Of a DNA stretch of 64,000 nucleotides, positions 40,951 to 52,094 are shown piece after piece. Each line of letters begins with the position of its first letter. The first letter of the stretch is position 1. The notes under the pieces are model-generated. The model saw only the letters and a list, made by a program, of their open reading frames with translations, was not told where the DNA came from and ran no database searches. This stretch comes from Melieria omissa (lineage: Eukaryota; Arthropoda; Insecta; Diptera; Ulidiidae). Both the position numbers and the translations under genes were made by a program. The stretch covers positions 87,285,648 to 87,349,647 of the forward strand of contig OZ020267.1 of the NCBI GenBank assembly GCA_963971225.1. Reading direction: 5' to 3'.

Positions 40951-41692
40951 TCAGGAAGGATATATAGGTTGGGAGAGAGGAAGTTGGGTGAAGAATTTAT
41001 GGACTCTTGCCTTGAATCCATCAAGATCATAGGTGCTGGGGAAAACATCTGCAGGGAGACCATTCCACAATCGCGCTGTTCGGGCCAGTGCGCAGTAGTG
41101 CGTAGTGCGCTGGAACATCGTTTCGACGTGGAATGCATGGGCGCCAGTGTTCAAACGGGTTGCCCGTGGGAATACCCAGAGTGATGGCATCAAGCTGCTC
41201 ATCTCCACTGAGCAATAACCGAAAAAGTATCGGTAGAATAACACCACACATGCCACGTTTCGACGATGCTCCAAGGAGTCAATAGAGCTGGATGCTCTAC
41301 TGTCCCCTATAAGTTTAATCGCACGGTTTTGCACCCGAACCAGGAGCTCCAAATGGGTTTTCGAAGCCCCTGCCCATAGGTGCGAGTTAAACTCCATTTT
41401 AGGTCGGATATAGGTGATATAAATAATGCGGAGATCGGACGGGGTGAAATATTTTTTGCACCGCTTTAAGAAGCCGAGGCACTTCTTCGACACGCCAAAA
41501 ATATGATCGTTCCAACGAAGGTCGTTCTTAATGGACATGCCCAGAACATCAAGAGCTGCCGATTCCGCAATACTCACACCATCCATAACCAGGGATGTGT
41601 TGGAATGTTGGGAGACTCGCTTGTGGGATAACAGGCAACATTGGGTCTTGCGAAAATTAAAATCGACCCTGTTCGCTTGACCCTAATTGGAG
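40951..41692 (-). pseudogene. LINE-C ORF2, C-terminal region
   Basis: The frame 40951-41586 continues the RT after a stop near 41685. It shows SAALDVLGMSIKNDLRWNDH, YITYIRPKMEFNSHLWAGAS and ARLWNGLPADVFPS followed by FKARVHKFF, the typical ending of CR1/jockey-like ORF2. The frame ends at 40951, about 60 bases before the A tail. Confidence 0.85.
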
Positions 41693-42966
41693 ATTGTTTG
41701 TAGGTCGCTATTCAGTGTGTCATTCATACGGCGCCGTTCTCTCTCAATCTTCACAGAGCTGGGGCGCTTTGTGAAGGAGTATGAATGACAAATGGTGCTG
41801 TCATCCGCAAACGAGTAGATGGGATTCTTCGTCGACGACAATAGGTCGTTGATGAAGATAAGGAAAAGGGTTGGAGAAAGGACTGAACCCTGCGGCACTC
41901 CCGCGCTAAGGGAATGCTTTTCCGAGGCTATGCCGTCTATTACAACACGAATAGAGCGATCATAGAGGAAGCTCGTAATCCAACTAGAGAAGATCCTACC
42001 GACGCCATAGGCAATCAATTTAGACACGAGTGTTTTATGCCACACCCGGTCAAAGGCCTTAAAAACATCCAGTGCAACAACCTTGCTTTCACCGAGGTTT
42101 AGAATGCTATGGTTCCATTTCTCGGTGAGGACCGCCATAAGGTCTCCCGTCGATCGCTGTCTTCGAAAGCCGTATTGGCGGTCACTTAGCAGTCTATTGT
42201 GCTCCAGATATTTCACAAGGTTGAAGTTGACAATGCTTTCCATTACTTGGGAAAGCACCGAAAAGATTGCTATAGGTCGGTAGTTCGCAGGGTCAGTAGT
42301 CTTGCCTTTTTTAGGAACTGGTTGAACATTTGCCACCTTCCAGCATGTCGGAAATACACCTGTGGTGTATGACATGTTGAAAAGTTTGCGTAATGGACAA
42401 GCCAGTGAGGTAGCGCACTTTTGCAAAACAAGGGATGAAATGCCGTCCGGCCCTGAAGCCTTATTTACATCGAGATTTGCAAGCACTCTTTTAACTACCC
42501 GTGTCCGAAAATGAATTTCTGGCATAAAGCAAGATACGTTCTCGACTACAGGTAGTGGTTGATCGCTGGGGGGCAGAGATGAATTCTCTGCGAAAATTTT
42601 AGCCAACAAATTAGCTTTATCAACCGAGTGAGTGATGATTTGATCATTGTTAAGCAGAGTTGGAATTGAAGACGATGTTTGATTCTTCACCTTCTTAACG
42701 AATGACCAGAAGTTCTTACTACCACGCTGGCATTGAAGAACTTTTTTCCTTTGGCGCTGTTCGTGCGGAAACTTTTGGCGCTTTAGGATGGCATTGCATC
42801 GATTTCTAGCCTGTTTACGCAGCTGTTCAGTGGCGAAATTTTTAGTTGCCTGCCATATTCTGAAAGCTTCCTCTTTGGACCTAACAGCAATTCTGCATGT
42901 CTCATTAAACCAGATATTGTCCTTGGGCTTAATGCAAACCAGCTTATTAGGGATGAAGGACCGCAT
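41683..42966 (-). pseudogene. LINE-C ORF2, reverse transcriptase
   Basis: The 427-codon frame has NKASGPDGISSLVLQKC, PANYRPIAIFSVLSQVME, VALDVFKAFDRVWHKTL, AGVPQGSVLSPTLFLIFIND and the active site YSFADDSTICHSY. It starts after several short frame changes (42966-43093) that link it to the endonuclease side. The stop at its end replaces what should be a Trp-Gly in the connector. The enzyme would copy LINE RNA at the nick. Confidence 0.88.
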
Positions 42967-43848
42967 TCCTAATAATATAATTTTTCAACCATTTTGGCTG
43001 CGGCATTTATGTTATTTTTCTATCAAGAAAACACAATTTCTAATTGAAGCGGATGAAAAAATCGTTAAGTCCACTCCAGTTAGCTTTATCATACTTCCAC
43101 AACAGATAACTCATCATATAGATGTCCAGTCTCATACGACGAAAACGGCACAAAAATTTCAAGCTCTGAATTACAGCTTTTTTCCGCAAAGCTATTTTAC
43201 GCACACAACTGCATGTGCTCATCCAGAACTTTTGCCGGATTGAATTCATTTTGAATTTCTTTTCTTGCTTGTGATATTCTTTTTTGCAACATATATTTAT
43301 GATTTTAGCTACGACGATCACGTGCTGTATTTGGTGTAACAGGTAGACAGCACATCAGATATCCGTAATTTCTTTTTCGTAAATTTCGCTTCGAGTTCAA
43401 GGCTGGGCGAGAAGCAAAATTTTTCTTAACATTTAACGCTTTTTTTATAAACCGTTTTAATCGGTTTTACCGGAAATTAATAATGTGTTCAAAAAATGTG
43501 ATATAAATGAATCGGCACTAAAAATTTTGTGCATGATCAAAGAATATAAAGAAAATAATTTTCTTTGGCATGATACATACACATCGTTGGTAAGGCAACG
43601 CATTGTCAATAGCTGCGGCGCCAGCAGGTCTATCCTCTGCGTCGGCGTAACTGTATTGCGACAATGAAGTGACTGCTGAACAATTACATTCGTTTTGGAA
43701 TATTTGCCGATCTTTTCATTTTTTTTGCGAAAAGCAAGTGCCTGGGCGTACCCAGCAACAAATTAAAGGGGGAAAAGACATAACTACATTTCCGAATTCA
43801 GAATATAAAATTCAAATAGAATTGAATATAGATTTCTGAGCATATGTA

Positions 43849-45510
43849 CACTAGTCAGAATAAGTTTGCGTACAAGGGGTACGTAGTTTTTTTATATGAA
43901 AAATAAATCACTTAAAGTAATTTTTCAAAAACAAAATATTTTTTATTTTTTGCGCAAACTTAGTTCTTTTATTTCATTAAGATAATAATAACAAAAACTT
44001 GACCAAACTGTAAAAGGAGGGCCAAAAACAAAATATGTTATGAATTCACCTCAGAAAAAGTTTGCGTACAAGATGAGATTATGTAGTTAAAATTCAATTG
44101 AAACTAAGTTTTGTCCAAAAATTAATAACTTTGTGAATTTTCTTTTCTCGCTTGAACTCCCTGCAGAAGTTTTGGTGCAAATTTTTTTAAATTCGGTGTT
44201 TTTTCAGCGGTTATTTTGTTATATCCTTGAATTGTTGTATTGGTTAACTATATCTTAGAAGATGGAGTGTTGTTGGGCTCAGGGTTTAACTGAACCCCTT
44301 ATATACTCAATTAGATGCACGGTAGGTGACTAGGGAGGGACTTTTGCAACTTTGTTGAGCCAGTTAATAGCAAACATAGCTTCGCATCGTATGCATTGCG
44401 CGCTAAGGTTGAAAAGATATGTTGGAATCTGATCCAAAGTTTTGAAACCTTGGCTTACATAAGCTTTTAGAATATGTAAATAACCCCCCGGAAGCATTTC
44501 TGAATAAAACAACACAGCCTGCTCACTCCTTTTCCTGACATGCAGCCCCATACCATATCTCCACATATGCAGTGCTTCACTGTTAATTTCAGATTTTTGT
44601 TATTAACAGGACCCTGTTCAAATTAGTTGATGCCTTTTAATGCCAAATATGCCAAACCATTATCAGATAATAATGAAAGGTCCCACTTTCTACAGATAAC
44701 AACATTTCGTCCCGGAAATCCGGTTTTTTAGACTCCTTGATGGACTCTTTTACGAAAGCAATTCTGTGCTCCTTGTAAGTAAGCTAAATATGGGCTTCAT
44801 ACATGCTGTTATGTAGGGGAAGTATGTTTTTTTCAGAACTTGTCTTATAAAGTCACTGCTAATGGGGTTTATAAAATATTTCTGTACATTTCTGAAGATA
44901 TTGGATGCAACTAGCCTTAGATTGTGATGCACTGATCGCAAACAATCGAATCCTCTTGCTCGGGTATCTTAAGAAAATGGTCAGATCGTAGTAACCAAAC
45001 AAGATTTTCTGTTTTTTTTTTTAGATTTAAGATGGCTTTTTGAAATGACGAATGTGCTCTCCCAAAAGTTTCCCTAATTTCATGAAATTTTTTGTCAATT
45101 TTGAAAAGTTTTTGTAAGATTATTCTTTATCCATTTTTAATATTTTTCTGTTGAATTCTATTGCTTTCTATAAAATTTCAAGCACATATACGGTTCCAAA
45201 TAACTTACAAGTCCGTTTACTGTTCAATGGAATAAAAATTTTCCAAAAAAAATAAAGAGCATAACCGGAAGTTCCCGTTATTAGTTTTGTACGCAAACTT
45301 ATTCTGCACCGTTTTGTGAGTATATTGTCAATAAATACGAATACATGGAAAATTATTATTTTAATTCATCTAAAACAGAACAAAAAGTGCAGTTAAGGCA
45401 TTTATGAATAATGTGGATACGTTTTTATAAACAGAGAACCCATTTTTGAGGTCAAAATTAATCATAAAATATTTTTGACTTGCCTGTACGCAAACTTATT
45501 CTGACTAGTG
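43849..45510 (-). mobile_element. Tc1-like transposon of the IR/DR type, decayed
   Basis: The ends are CACTAGTCAGAATAAGTTTG inverted, with TA at 43847-43848 and 45511-45512. A second copy of the CAGAAAAAGTTTGCGTACAA motif lies about 200 bp inside each end (44052-44071 and 45287-45305), which is the IR/DR arrangement. On the minus strand between 44950 and 44330 the transposase survives only as fragments: LRSVHHNLRLVASNIF, ISSDFIRQVLKK and MVWGCM-like pieces. Several stops and frameshifts are present. Confidence 0.82.
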
Positions 45511-45805
45511 TATATAAAATATAGAATTACGTAGGGGGAGCTACCCTCCTCTACCCATACCTAGGTACGCCCATGAGCGCCTGTCATCATCAACCGAATC
45601 TTTTTGCCGTATGGTTGTTTGTAACCGTATGCTGCGCTTGGTTGATTGATTTTAAAACTTGCGAACAATTATATGTGTCTCCAAAACCAAACAATTCACT
45701 AATCAAGAGATCTAGAAACCAAATAAATTGTTCATTCATCTTTTTTTCACGGGTCGTAAAAAAAGGAATTACACTATATTTAAAAAGAAGTCATTAAAAA
45801 ATTGT

Positions 45806-45890
45806 TGGCGGCTACAGTGAGGATTGAACCGCGAACTCACCGTCCGAGACACTCTCGCTTACGCGTTTAACCATCAACACTCAATCCCGA
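45806..45890 (-). other. tRNA-like segment, possible SINE head
   Basis: On the minus strand a stretch with ATGGTTAAACGCG (A-box-like) and CGGTTCAATCCTC (B-box-like) is spaced as in a tRNA and ends GCCGCC. The acceptor stem does not pair, so it is not a functional tRNA. It may be a tRNA-derived SINE fragment. Confidence 0.45.
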
Positions 45891-46111
45891 CTGGCTGCTT
45901 AAAAGGTATGATAAGAGACAAGCGCCGTTTTGACTAGAAAATCACATATTTCTGTATCTCAAAACAGAGTACAATACGTGTGAAGCGGTGTTTGTGTGAG
46001 TGACATTAGAGGCCAAAAAGCTCTTATCGGAGGCCAAATTTGTCGAACTTTTTGACACATTTTTTCCTTGGCCGCTGGACATCTATATGATGAGTTATCT
46101 GTGCTTCCACA

Positions 46112-46856
46112 TTAAGCGCTTCGGGGCTAAAGGAGAAGCATTTCGGATAGAAGAGTATGAAAAAGACGCCAAGATGGGGCAATGGTTCGAGTTTCCAAGA
46201 GGTGCGTGCATTTCAACATCATATTTTTCATGATGTGAAGTGAGAAAAAGGTCTAGAGTATTGACAGCTTGCCCCTCAACGCAGGGGATATGCATTGGTT
46301 CATGCACTATTTGAGTCAAGTTATTAGACTCGGCAAAGAGCTCGACATACAAGCCTTCAGGAGTTGTGTGGCTGGAACGGCGTAGCCAATTGGAATTATG
46401 AATATTGAAATCACCAGCAACTACAATTTCACTATTCGGATACGATTCCAGAATATGGGAAATAGAATCAGAGAGAAGATCAAACTTGTTATAAGTAAAA
46501 TCTCTCCCTGAATTCGGGCTTCTGTACAGAAAGCAGAAGTGCAGAATGTGTGACTGGATATTGAATCTAACTCACATGGAGCTAAATTCGGCATCCGTCG
46601 TGTAGAGTTGTTGCTGGCACTGGTACGCAACATTACTGCACACATAAAGGGCAAGACCCCTGTGGGGAGAGAATAATGGCAGTAGGTGGGACCCTGGGAT
46701 GTGGAAATCCAGTGGATCTGCATCCTCACACACCTGGGGCTCACCTAGTGCCATTACATGGGGTTTGTGGAGATTTACAAACGCGTATATTGCGAAAAAG
46801 TTCGCCCTGAGCCCGCGCACGTTGCAGAAGGCTATACGAAATTTGTCCAGCACCAT
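46112..46856 (-). pseudogene. LINE-C ORF2, APE endonuclease
   Basis: The ATG at 46856 opens FRIAFCNVRGLRANFFAIYA and PHVMALGEPQVCE, the first two endonuclease motifs (Asn and Glu). After a frame break around 46570 the second half (46112-46352) has DLFLTSHHEKYDVEMHAP and GNSNHCPILASF, the last motif, with SNH in place of SDH. It ends at the 8-bp-TSD transposon. It would nick the target DNA; it is inactive here. Confidence 0.82.
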
Positions 46857-47974
46857 GACCTGGGTGGGTTAAAGGACAAGGAAAGCAGTCGGAAATGCGA
46901 TCTGATGCACTGAAAAATTGATGTTGCCCTGTGGTAAGTGTTATGCCTTTACCACAGATCAGTCAATTTCCCAGTGCCGAACAGGACCGCATGTAGCGCT
47001 ACTAACAACGGACGGAGGAAAAAGACAACACGGGAAAAAAACAGCAACAACACAACGCGGACGGAGGTCGAATTGGCGGACAGCAAGAATAACGGCACTC
47101 GCACTGCACGTAATATTTGTGCGCAAGACGCGTTTAATTTAATTTATTTTTATTTATTTATTGATTTGGCGCGATTTTAGCCGGCCACAACGCGACCGTC
47201 GGACAGTGAACGCCACACTAAACATTTATTTATACATTACACACGCGAAAACACGAATAATCAGAAAAAACCGCGGAGCTACGAAAGGGCACGTCTGCCC
47301 ACGCGAATTCTTCTTCACCTAATGGGCGTTGAGCAAGGGGCGTGGCACATTTTGTGTGACCCAAATATTTTGCTGAACTATAAGTCGCTCAGCAATGAAA
47401 CTTAGTATAAACCTACCATTTATTCATATATTCCGACAGAGGGAATGGGGCAAGTATTGGACGAGGGGGCGTGGCACCACCCATATGAGCCAGATCTTAA
47501 TAATGGAATATATTCCAAATTGTAATTTATACAACACTGAAATTAAGTACCCCGTCGTCCCATAGATGTGTCATTCTAATGATAAGATTTGATGGGCGTT
47601 GGACAAGGGGCGTGGCACATTTTTTGTGACCCAAATATTTTGCTGAACAATAAGTCACTCAGCAATGAAACTTAGTACGAACCTACCATTTTCTCTTTCG
47701 ACAGAGGGCATTGAATAAGGGGCAGGTATTGAATAATAGGGCATGGCACCGCCCATATAATTTAAATCCGGTTCAAGCGCAGTCCATTTCTTTACCGAAA
47801 CTTAGCAGCAACATTGCATATTTGTGGGCCTCGATTGCGTTAATCAGTAGATCCTCCTTTTCCTTCAGTTGGTTTTCTTCGTCAATTTGCATCGCCATAG
47901 ATTCGCCATCTCGCGTATTTCATTATAAAAAAACAACAAATGTCGTGCGAGACAAAGTTCGCGGGGTCAGCTAG

Positions 47975-48461
47975 TAATAGTATAGATTTGGTGCACTTTA
48001 ACCAAGTTTGAAACCCCCCATTCAATCATTCTTATCCATACAAACATTCCACCCTTAGTTTACCCTGTTTGATTTCGATTAAAAAAAAAACTGAGAAACA
48101 CGTATTTGATTATTTTGCATTTGAAGTACTTTCACCAAATTTGTAGTCAAACGGGTCAACAAATTTTGTTTCCCCTTACAAAAAGTTAACCCCTGGTTTG
48201 CCTCGTTGAATTTAGATTTTCACAAAAGTAAAAAATATGTGTTTAGTTATTTTTTGTTTCTGTTTTCGCAAATTTTTAATTCAATAGGCCTATCGGTTCA
48301 TATTTTTGTCGTAGTCTATCCGTACGCGAACCTTAACCCTTGGTTTGCCCCGTTATGTTTTGATGTTCGAAAAATTGAAAAATACGTGTCGTATTATTTT
48401 TTATTTGAAGTGTTTTCACCAAATTTTAAATCAATAGGCTCATTAAAATGCGTTTCTTCAT
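47975..48461. repeat. TTAACCC-type tandem units
   Basis: Three imperfect units of about 160 bp repeat ACCCTTAGTTTACCC or ACCCTTGGTTTGCCCCG, GATTTTGATGTTCG-type phrases and TTGAAGTACTTTCACCAA. They belong to the same family as 33110-33686 and 38984-39260. The array resumes after the insert at 48462-48710. Confidence 0.75.
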
Positions 48462-48710
48462 AATAATAATAATAATAATTGATTGGCACGACAGCCCGCT
48501 TACGCGAGACTAAGGCCTAGCTTCCCGCAACCACCCGTGTTGTGCGTGTGAATTTTGTACGCGGATGGAAGGGACCTACAGTTTTATGCCGGTTCCGAAC
48601 GGCAGGTTGGGAGCTTTTTCATAGGCAATTTTTACTCTCAGAGGTTTGCCATTTCCAGCTGAGAGGACAGCCACCGAAAGAGAAAACGAGTTTCCCGTTA
48701 TTTTTTTTTA
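48462..48710 (-). mobile_element. SINE-like or 5'-truncated LINE insertion with TAA tail
   Basis: GTTTCTTCAT is repeated at 48452-48461 and 48711-48720. The minus strand contains AATGGCAAACCT, GCCGTTCGGAACCGGC and AACTGTAGGTCCC and ends in an (ATT)n tail at the low-coordinate side. The same module occurs at 22711-23006. No coding capacity. Confidence 0.85.
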
Positions 48711-49241
48711 GTTTCTTCATACAACACCTTAATCCATGTTTTGCCCTTTTAGACCCCAAATTTCAAAAAATTGCTTTTTAACGAAAGGTTCATTTTTCAA
48801 GATGTACCTACACTGCAAAATTCATGTTTGTAACTTCAGCGGTTCGACCTGGCTGGAGTGCATATGTTTTGCATATATTATGCATATTTCGTGCATATTT
48901 TGTGTGCATATAAATCCGATACCTAATTATCACATTCACAAACTGTTTTCATGCAAAATTAAACTTCAACTGTATCTCTCTCCTTTCTTTAGCTTCTTCC
49001 CTCCCCTCATCTTCTTGAGTTTAGAATTAGAGAAAAGCTTGTCTCGAAAAATATTGAATCCACGAGAAATGAACTCCCTAGGAATATTTAAATAGATTTT
49101 GAGGAAGAATTCTTGCTATTAAAGTATAACATCACTGTGAACAAGGTTTTACTATGAATTATAATAGCAATGAATCAAACTAAAAATTAAGTATACATAG
49201 TAGCTTGTTGTGATGACCCGAACACATTGACTAAAACAGGG
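48711..49241. other. Repeat remnant and AT-rich non-coding DNA
   Basis: The first 130 bases are the end of a TTAACCC-type unit. The rest is AT-rich and ends with ACTAAAACAG, an acceptor-like sequence before the putative exon at 49242. Nothing else is recognised. Confidence 0.55.
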
Positions 49242-49424
49242 ACAGGACCACAATTATTTAATAATATAATCAAAACGTTCTATGGAGACAACTATTTTGG
49301 TGTCTGCACGGTTTTACGATCACCGACCACTGTTGTCGTTGACCAAAGCAATTGGCACCAATGCTTCAAAACAGATGCTTATGTTGGCGTTCTCTTCATG
49401 GGAGCTTTGACCACAATGACAAAT
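49242..49424 (+). CDS. Putative host exon, protein not recognised
   Basis: An open frame is bounded by an acceptor-like CTAAAACAG and a strong donor GTAAGTATTT. The reading gives GPQLFNNIIKTFYGDNYFG, CTVLRSPTTVVVDQSNWHQC and YVGVLFMGALTTMTNM. It has two cysteines and a hydrophobic C-terminal stretch, which might be an extracellular segment running into a membrane helix. I do not recognise the family. It does not look like a transposon protein. It lies 180 bases from, and on the opposite strand to, the CABIN1-like exon, so it would belong to a different gene. Confidence 0.5.
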
Positions 49425-49608
49425 ATGTAAGTATTTCAGTTAAAATTCACTAGTTTTATAATGCTCAACAGAAGAAGTCAGCTTCAGTTGTAGTCGTGTG
49501 TCTCTGTCGCAGCCGTCTTCAATGCGTTCGCGCCATGAAGCTGAATCTGACGATAAGCTTTAGCCCTCGCAAGTTGCAATTACACGTCCTGGGTTTACAA
49601 ACACTTAC
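49425..49608. other. Intergenic or intronic gap between two host exons
   Basis: After the donor at 49425 there is no further open exon on the plus strand. On the minus strand this is the start of the intron after the CABIN1-like exon. A short minus-strand frame (AKAYRQIQLHGANALK) is open near 49480-49560, but it has no convincing splice signals. Confidence 0.4.
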
Positions 49609-50609
49609 TTGAAATATTTCGCAAACAATTTCTGTAATACACCATTCAAAGACGTATCTACTTCAACACGATCTGGCTGCGCTTTTTTTCGGGAATTATA
49701 TCGTCGATTTTTATGCCAGCCCCATTGTTCAAGGAAGTGTAAATCACTGCAACGCCTTCGTGGTTTCGGTTTGCTACTGTCAGCACCATCCAACTTTCCA
49801 CACTGATCCAACTCATCACTGTTGGGCTCTGTCGATTTCTTTTTAATAAGTACGCTATCGTTGTTTTGGTCTGATGGTGGATGTGAGAATGCAGAGCTCA
49901 CGTTCTCATTCCTTGCATCCAGTTCATGTGGGGACTCATTTAAACGTCCCTGAGATGTTTTTTCACCCGAACCAGTTTTTTCCACGCCTGTATTCTCACA
50001 GCGACCTATATTGTCTAGTTCTGTAATCATGTTGTCCTTGCAAAAGCCTTGGGTACGGTCGTCGACTATGTCCGCAAGGCTTAAAGGCAAAAACATATTC
50101 AAACCCAACTCTTCCAAATAGCTGTAAACCGACATTATAAACTCTCCCATTGATTTCCAATTCAAAGTTTTTATGCGAAATTGTTGAACATCTATTCGCG
50201 ACTCCGAACTTTCAGAATTCTGTAGAGAGGACTCCACCTCACAGGTTTTGATAAGACTATTCCCCTCTGTAGTGACTTTGTATGTGAAATCCGTAGACAG
50301 ATGTCCCCAGAACTGTTCGAACAATGGAGTCGAGTGCTTGAATGTGAAGGAAATCGAATTTATAGCCTGAGTGGCGCGCTCGTAGGTCTGATCACGACAT
50401 AACAACTTTACGGCCCAGCCATAAGCGCCAAGAACATTCTGAGTGCGGTACATTGCCTGCAAAAGCCCATCAGCAGCATTCCAGTGTGTAGGACTGTAAC
50501 GTAGGCACTTCTCAAATGCGAACTCTGCCATTTCTAATTCGTCGTATTTCAGCGCCAACTGTCCAAAACGGTGCATCGTAGAAACATCGCTGTCGTCTAT
50601 TTGCACAGC
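49609..50609 (-). CDS. CABIN1: CABIN1-like host gene, 1001-bp exon
   Basis: The exon runs from an acceptor (CTATTAG, intron end at 50610) to a donor (CAA followed by GTAAGTG at 49608-49602). It encodes a tetratricopeptide-like region (LALKYDELEMAEFAFEKCL, then SPTHWNAADGLLQAMYRTQN) and, near its end, the phrase RRRCSDLHFLEQWGWHKNRR, which I know as a conserved CABIN1 segment. CABIN1 is a nuclear subunit of the HIRA histone H3.3 chaperone complex and binds calcineurin in vertebrates. The acidic, Ser-rich middle is typical. The length leaves a partial codon, so the gene continues in further exons outside the visible repeats. Confidence 0.85.
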
Positions 50610-50668
50610 CTAATAGTACAGATACACCATTAAATTGAGCGAACCAAATTGAACAGAAGGGAGCTTAC
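50610..50668 (-). other. 59-bp intron of the CABIN1-like gene
   Basis: The donor GTAAGCTC and acceptor CTATTAG frame a short intron, typical of dipterans. The reading frame on both sides is in phase 0. Confidence 0.85.
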
Positions 50669-50788
50669 CAGGCAATAGTTACAGAGAGCAGTCTTGAATT
50701 CCTGTCTTTCTTCACAAATAATGCCAATATTTTTATGACAATTGTATCGGATGGCCCATAGCTTGTAATTTTTATCATCAGACACTAT
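50669..50788 (-). CDS. CABIN1: CABIN1-like host gene, 120-bp exon
   Basis: The exon of exactly 40 codons (IVSDDKNYKLWAIRYNCHKN to ALCNYCL) lies between acceptor CTAAATTTCAG and donor GTAAGCTC. It codes for a TPR-like helix pair upstream of the large exon, in phase 0 at both ends. The first coding exons are not in the recognisable part of this window; an intron with transposons is expected upstream, at higher coordinates. Confidence 0.82.
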
Positions 50789-51395
50789 CTGAAATTTAGA
50801 AATATAAATATTTTTAAAATGCCGATCAGAAGATATTTTATAATTAAATGTCTGTAATATCAACATTAAATGTTATGAAGACACATTTTAAGAGTAAATG
50901 AATATGTAAATTAATCATACGACTACCAATCAGAACGCCACCCAGTGCTTTGTCTCCATAAAAAGATGGGCAAAAATAGGGGAGTGGTCCGAATTTGACG
51001 AAAATTGGATTCTGAATGAATAGAGGTAGGCTAATTTCAAAAATGATTTGATGGTATGTTCCAACATAACATAGTTTTGTTGTAAATTGGAATTTTCTGG
51101 CAGATACATTCGAATGTGGGACAACGCATAAAAAAAAATTTTTCAATAAATTGTACACTATTCGATGGTCTAGTTATGTTTAAAAAATCTAGAAATTTTG
51201 AACTCTTTTTAATTTAAAACGATCAAATACTGACAAAATTGGTATTGTTGGATTCTTGCTCAAATTGTATATTGTGTTGTCTAGAAGCAGCTATAATGCA
51301 TTTGTGTAGTTTTTATATAGTTAATACTTTTCTCTTTGTTATTTAATACTAAGCCACTTTAAAAAAAAATTAAACGCAAAGAAAGCTAAACAAAC
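50789..51395. other. Presumed intron of the CABIN1-like gene, non-coding
   Basis: AT-rich sequence between the 120-bp exon and the Harbinger element. Open stretches on the minus strand have no splice signals or protein-like composition. Nothing else is recognised. Confidence 0.5.
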
Positions 51396-51538
51396 AGGCA
51401 GGTGCCAGAATTCGATCGAAATCGGATCGAATTACAAATGGAGTGGTGTGCTACATTCCACTCTTTTTCATGAAATCCTATTAGATTCGCAATCCACTTC
51501 GAATGAACTTCGAAACAGCTGATTGGATTGGGTAGCAT

Positions 51539-52035
51539 CATAGTCAAATAATAAAGACATCCCGATAGTGACATTTTATGTCAAGTACTCTTATTTTGGC
51601 AACTGTTCTCTCAAAGTATTTTGAATTCCACTCATTCGACATTTTTTTCGGTTTTAACCCTTTTTCAAATGTGTATTCAAATAGCTATAAGCAATGAAGT
51701 GTATATGTTGTGTATTTATACAAATATACAGAAAACACATAAACATAGATATGCAAGGGTGATACGTATCATATAAAGAAATTATTTAAATAATGCGAAT
51801 GGGTTTTACGAAACAGTCTCAAAAAGTTATCATCTAAATGTAATGCCTTCATCAAATAAATAAATTTTCAATCAAATATTTTTTTACTATTTTATATTAT
51901 GAATGAAAAGGTTAAAATTTGACAGAAAAATTTCATTCATGTGAGAATGTAGAGAAAACAAATTCCAGCTATCAAAATAAGAGTACGTAAACAAATAGAC
52001 GTCACCTATCGGGATGACTTTATTATTTGACTATG
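51539..52035. mobile_element. 497-bp MITE with 8-bp TSD
   Basis: The ends CATAGTCAAATAATAAAG(A/T)CATCCCGATAG are inverted repeats of about 60 bp including ACTCTTATTTTG. GGTAGCAT (51531-51538) and GGTAGAAT (52036-52043) form an 8-bp duplication with one mismatch, which fits hAT or P-like elements. It has no open frame and lies in the upstream part of the Harbinger element. Confidence 0.82.
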
Positions 52036-52094
52036 GGTAGAATTAGCTGTCAGTTGAAATTTAAAATTAAAATTTTTTCTATATTTGTGCAAAA

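Larger units (their letters stand above)
43102..46103. mobile_element. 3.0-kb DNA transposon with 28-bp inverted ends and 8-bp TSD
   Basis: CTTCCACA is repeated at 43094-43101 and 46104-46111. The ends ACAGATAACTCATCATATAG (extended by ATGTCCAG) are inverted repeats of 28 bp at 43102-43129 and 46075-46102. An 8-bp TSD suggests hAT or P-like. A Tc1 element is nested inside (43849-45510). The remaining 1.3 kb has only a short plus frame at 43485-43667 (ALKILCMIKEYKENNFLW) that vaguely recalls a MADF domain. No transposase is seen. It interrupts LINE-C between endonuclease and RT. Confidence 0.85.
40885..47321 (-). mobile_element. APE-type LINE (LINE-C), CR1/jockey-like
   Basis: The element reads on the minus strand, with the A tail at 40885-40896. 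ORF2 shows an APE endonuclease (46112-46856) and RT (40951-42966). A 3-kb transposon (43102-46103) splits it between endonuclease and RT. A GC-richer 5' UTR fills 46860-47321; no ORF1 is recognised, so the copy may lack it. No clear TSD is seen. The clade call is from the RT motif style and is tentative. Confidence 0.82.
40493..47974 (+). mobile_element. Helitron-like element split by LINE-C
   Basis: The left end has TATATATAAAATTCTCGTGTCACAATG and CTCCGAAACGGCTTGACCGA, which resemble 5' ends of insect Helitrons, though the first TC is not clear. The right end is TTCGCGGGGTCAGCTAG at 47974 followed by T, a Helitron-type 3' end. LINE-C (40885-47321) interrupts it; the flanking CACGCCC repeat units join across the insert. 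About 1.05 kb remains without the LINE. No Rep/helicase gene. Confidence 0.65.

Noticed and set aside
45806..45890. A genuine tRNA gene
   Set aside because: A- and B-box-like motifs are present, but the acceptor arm does not pair and no good anticodon arm is visible.
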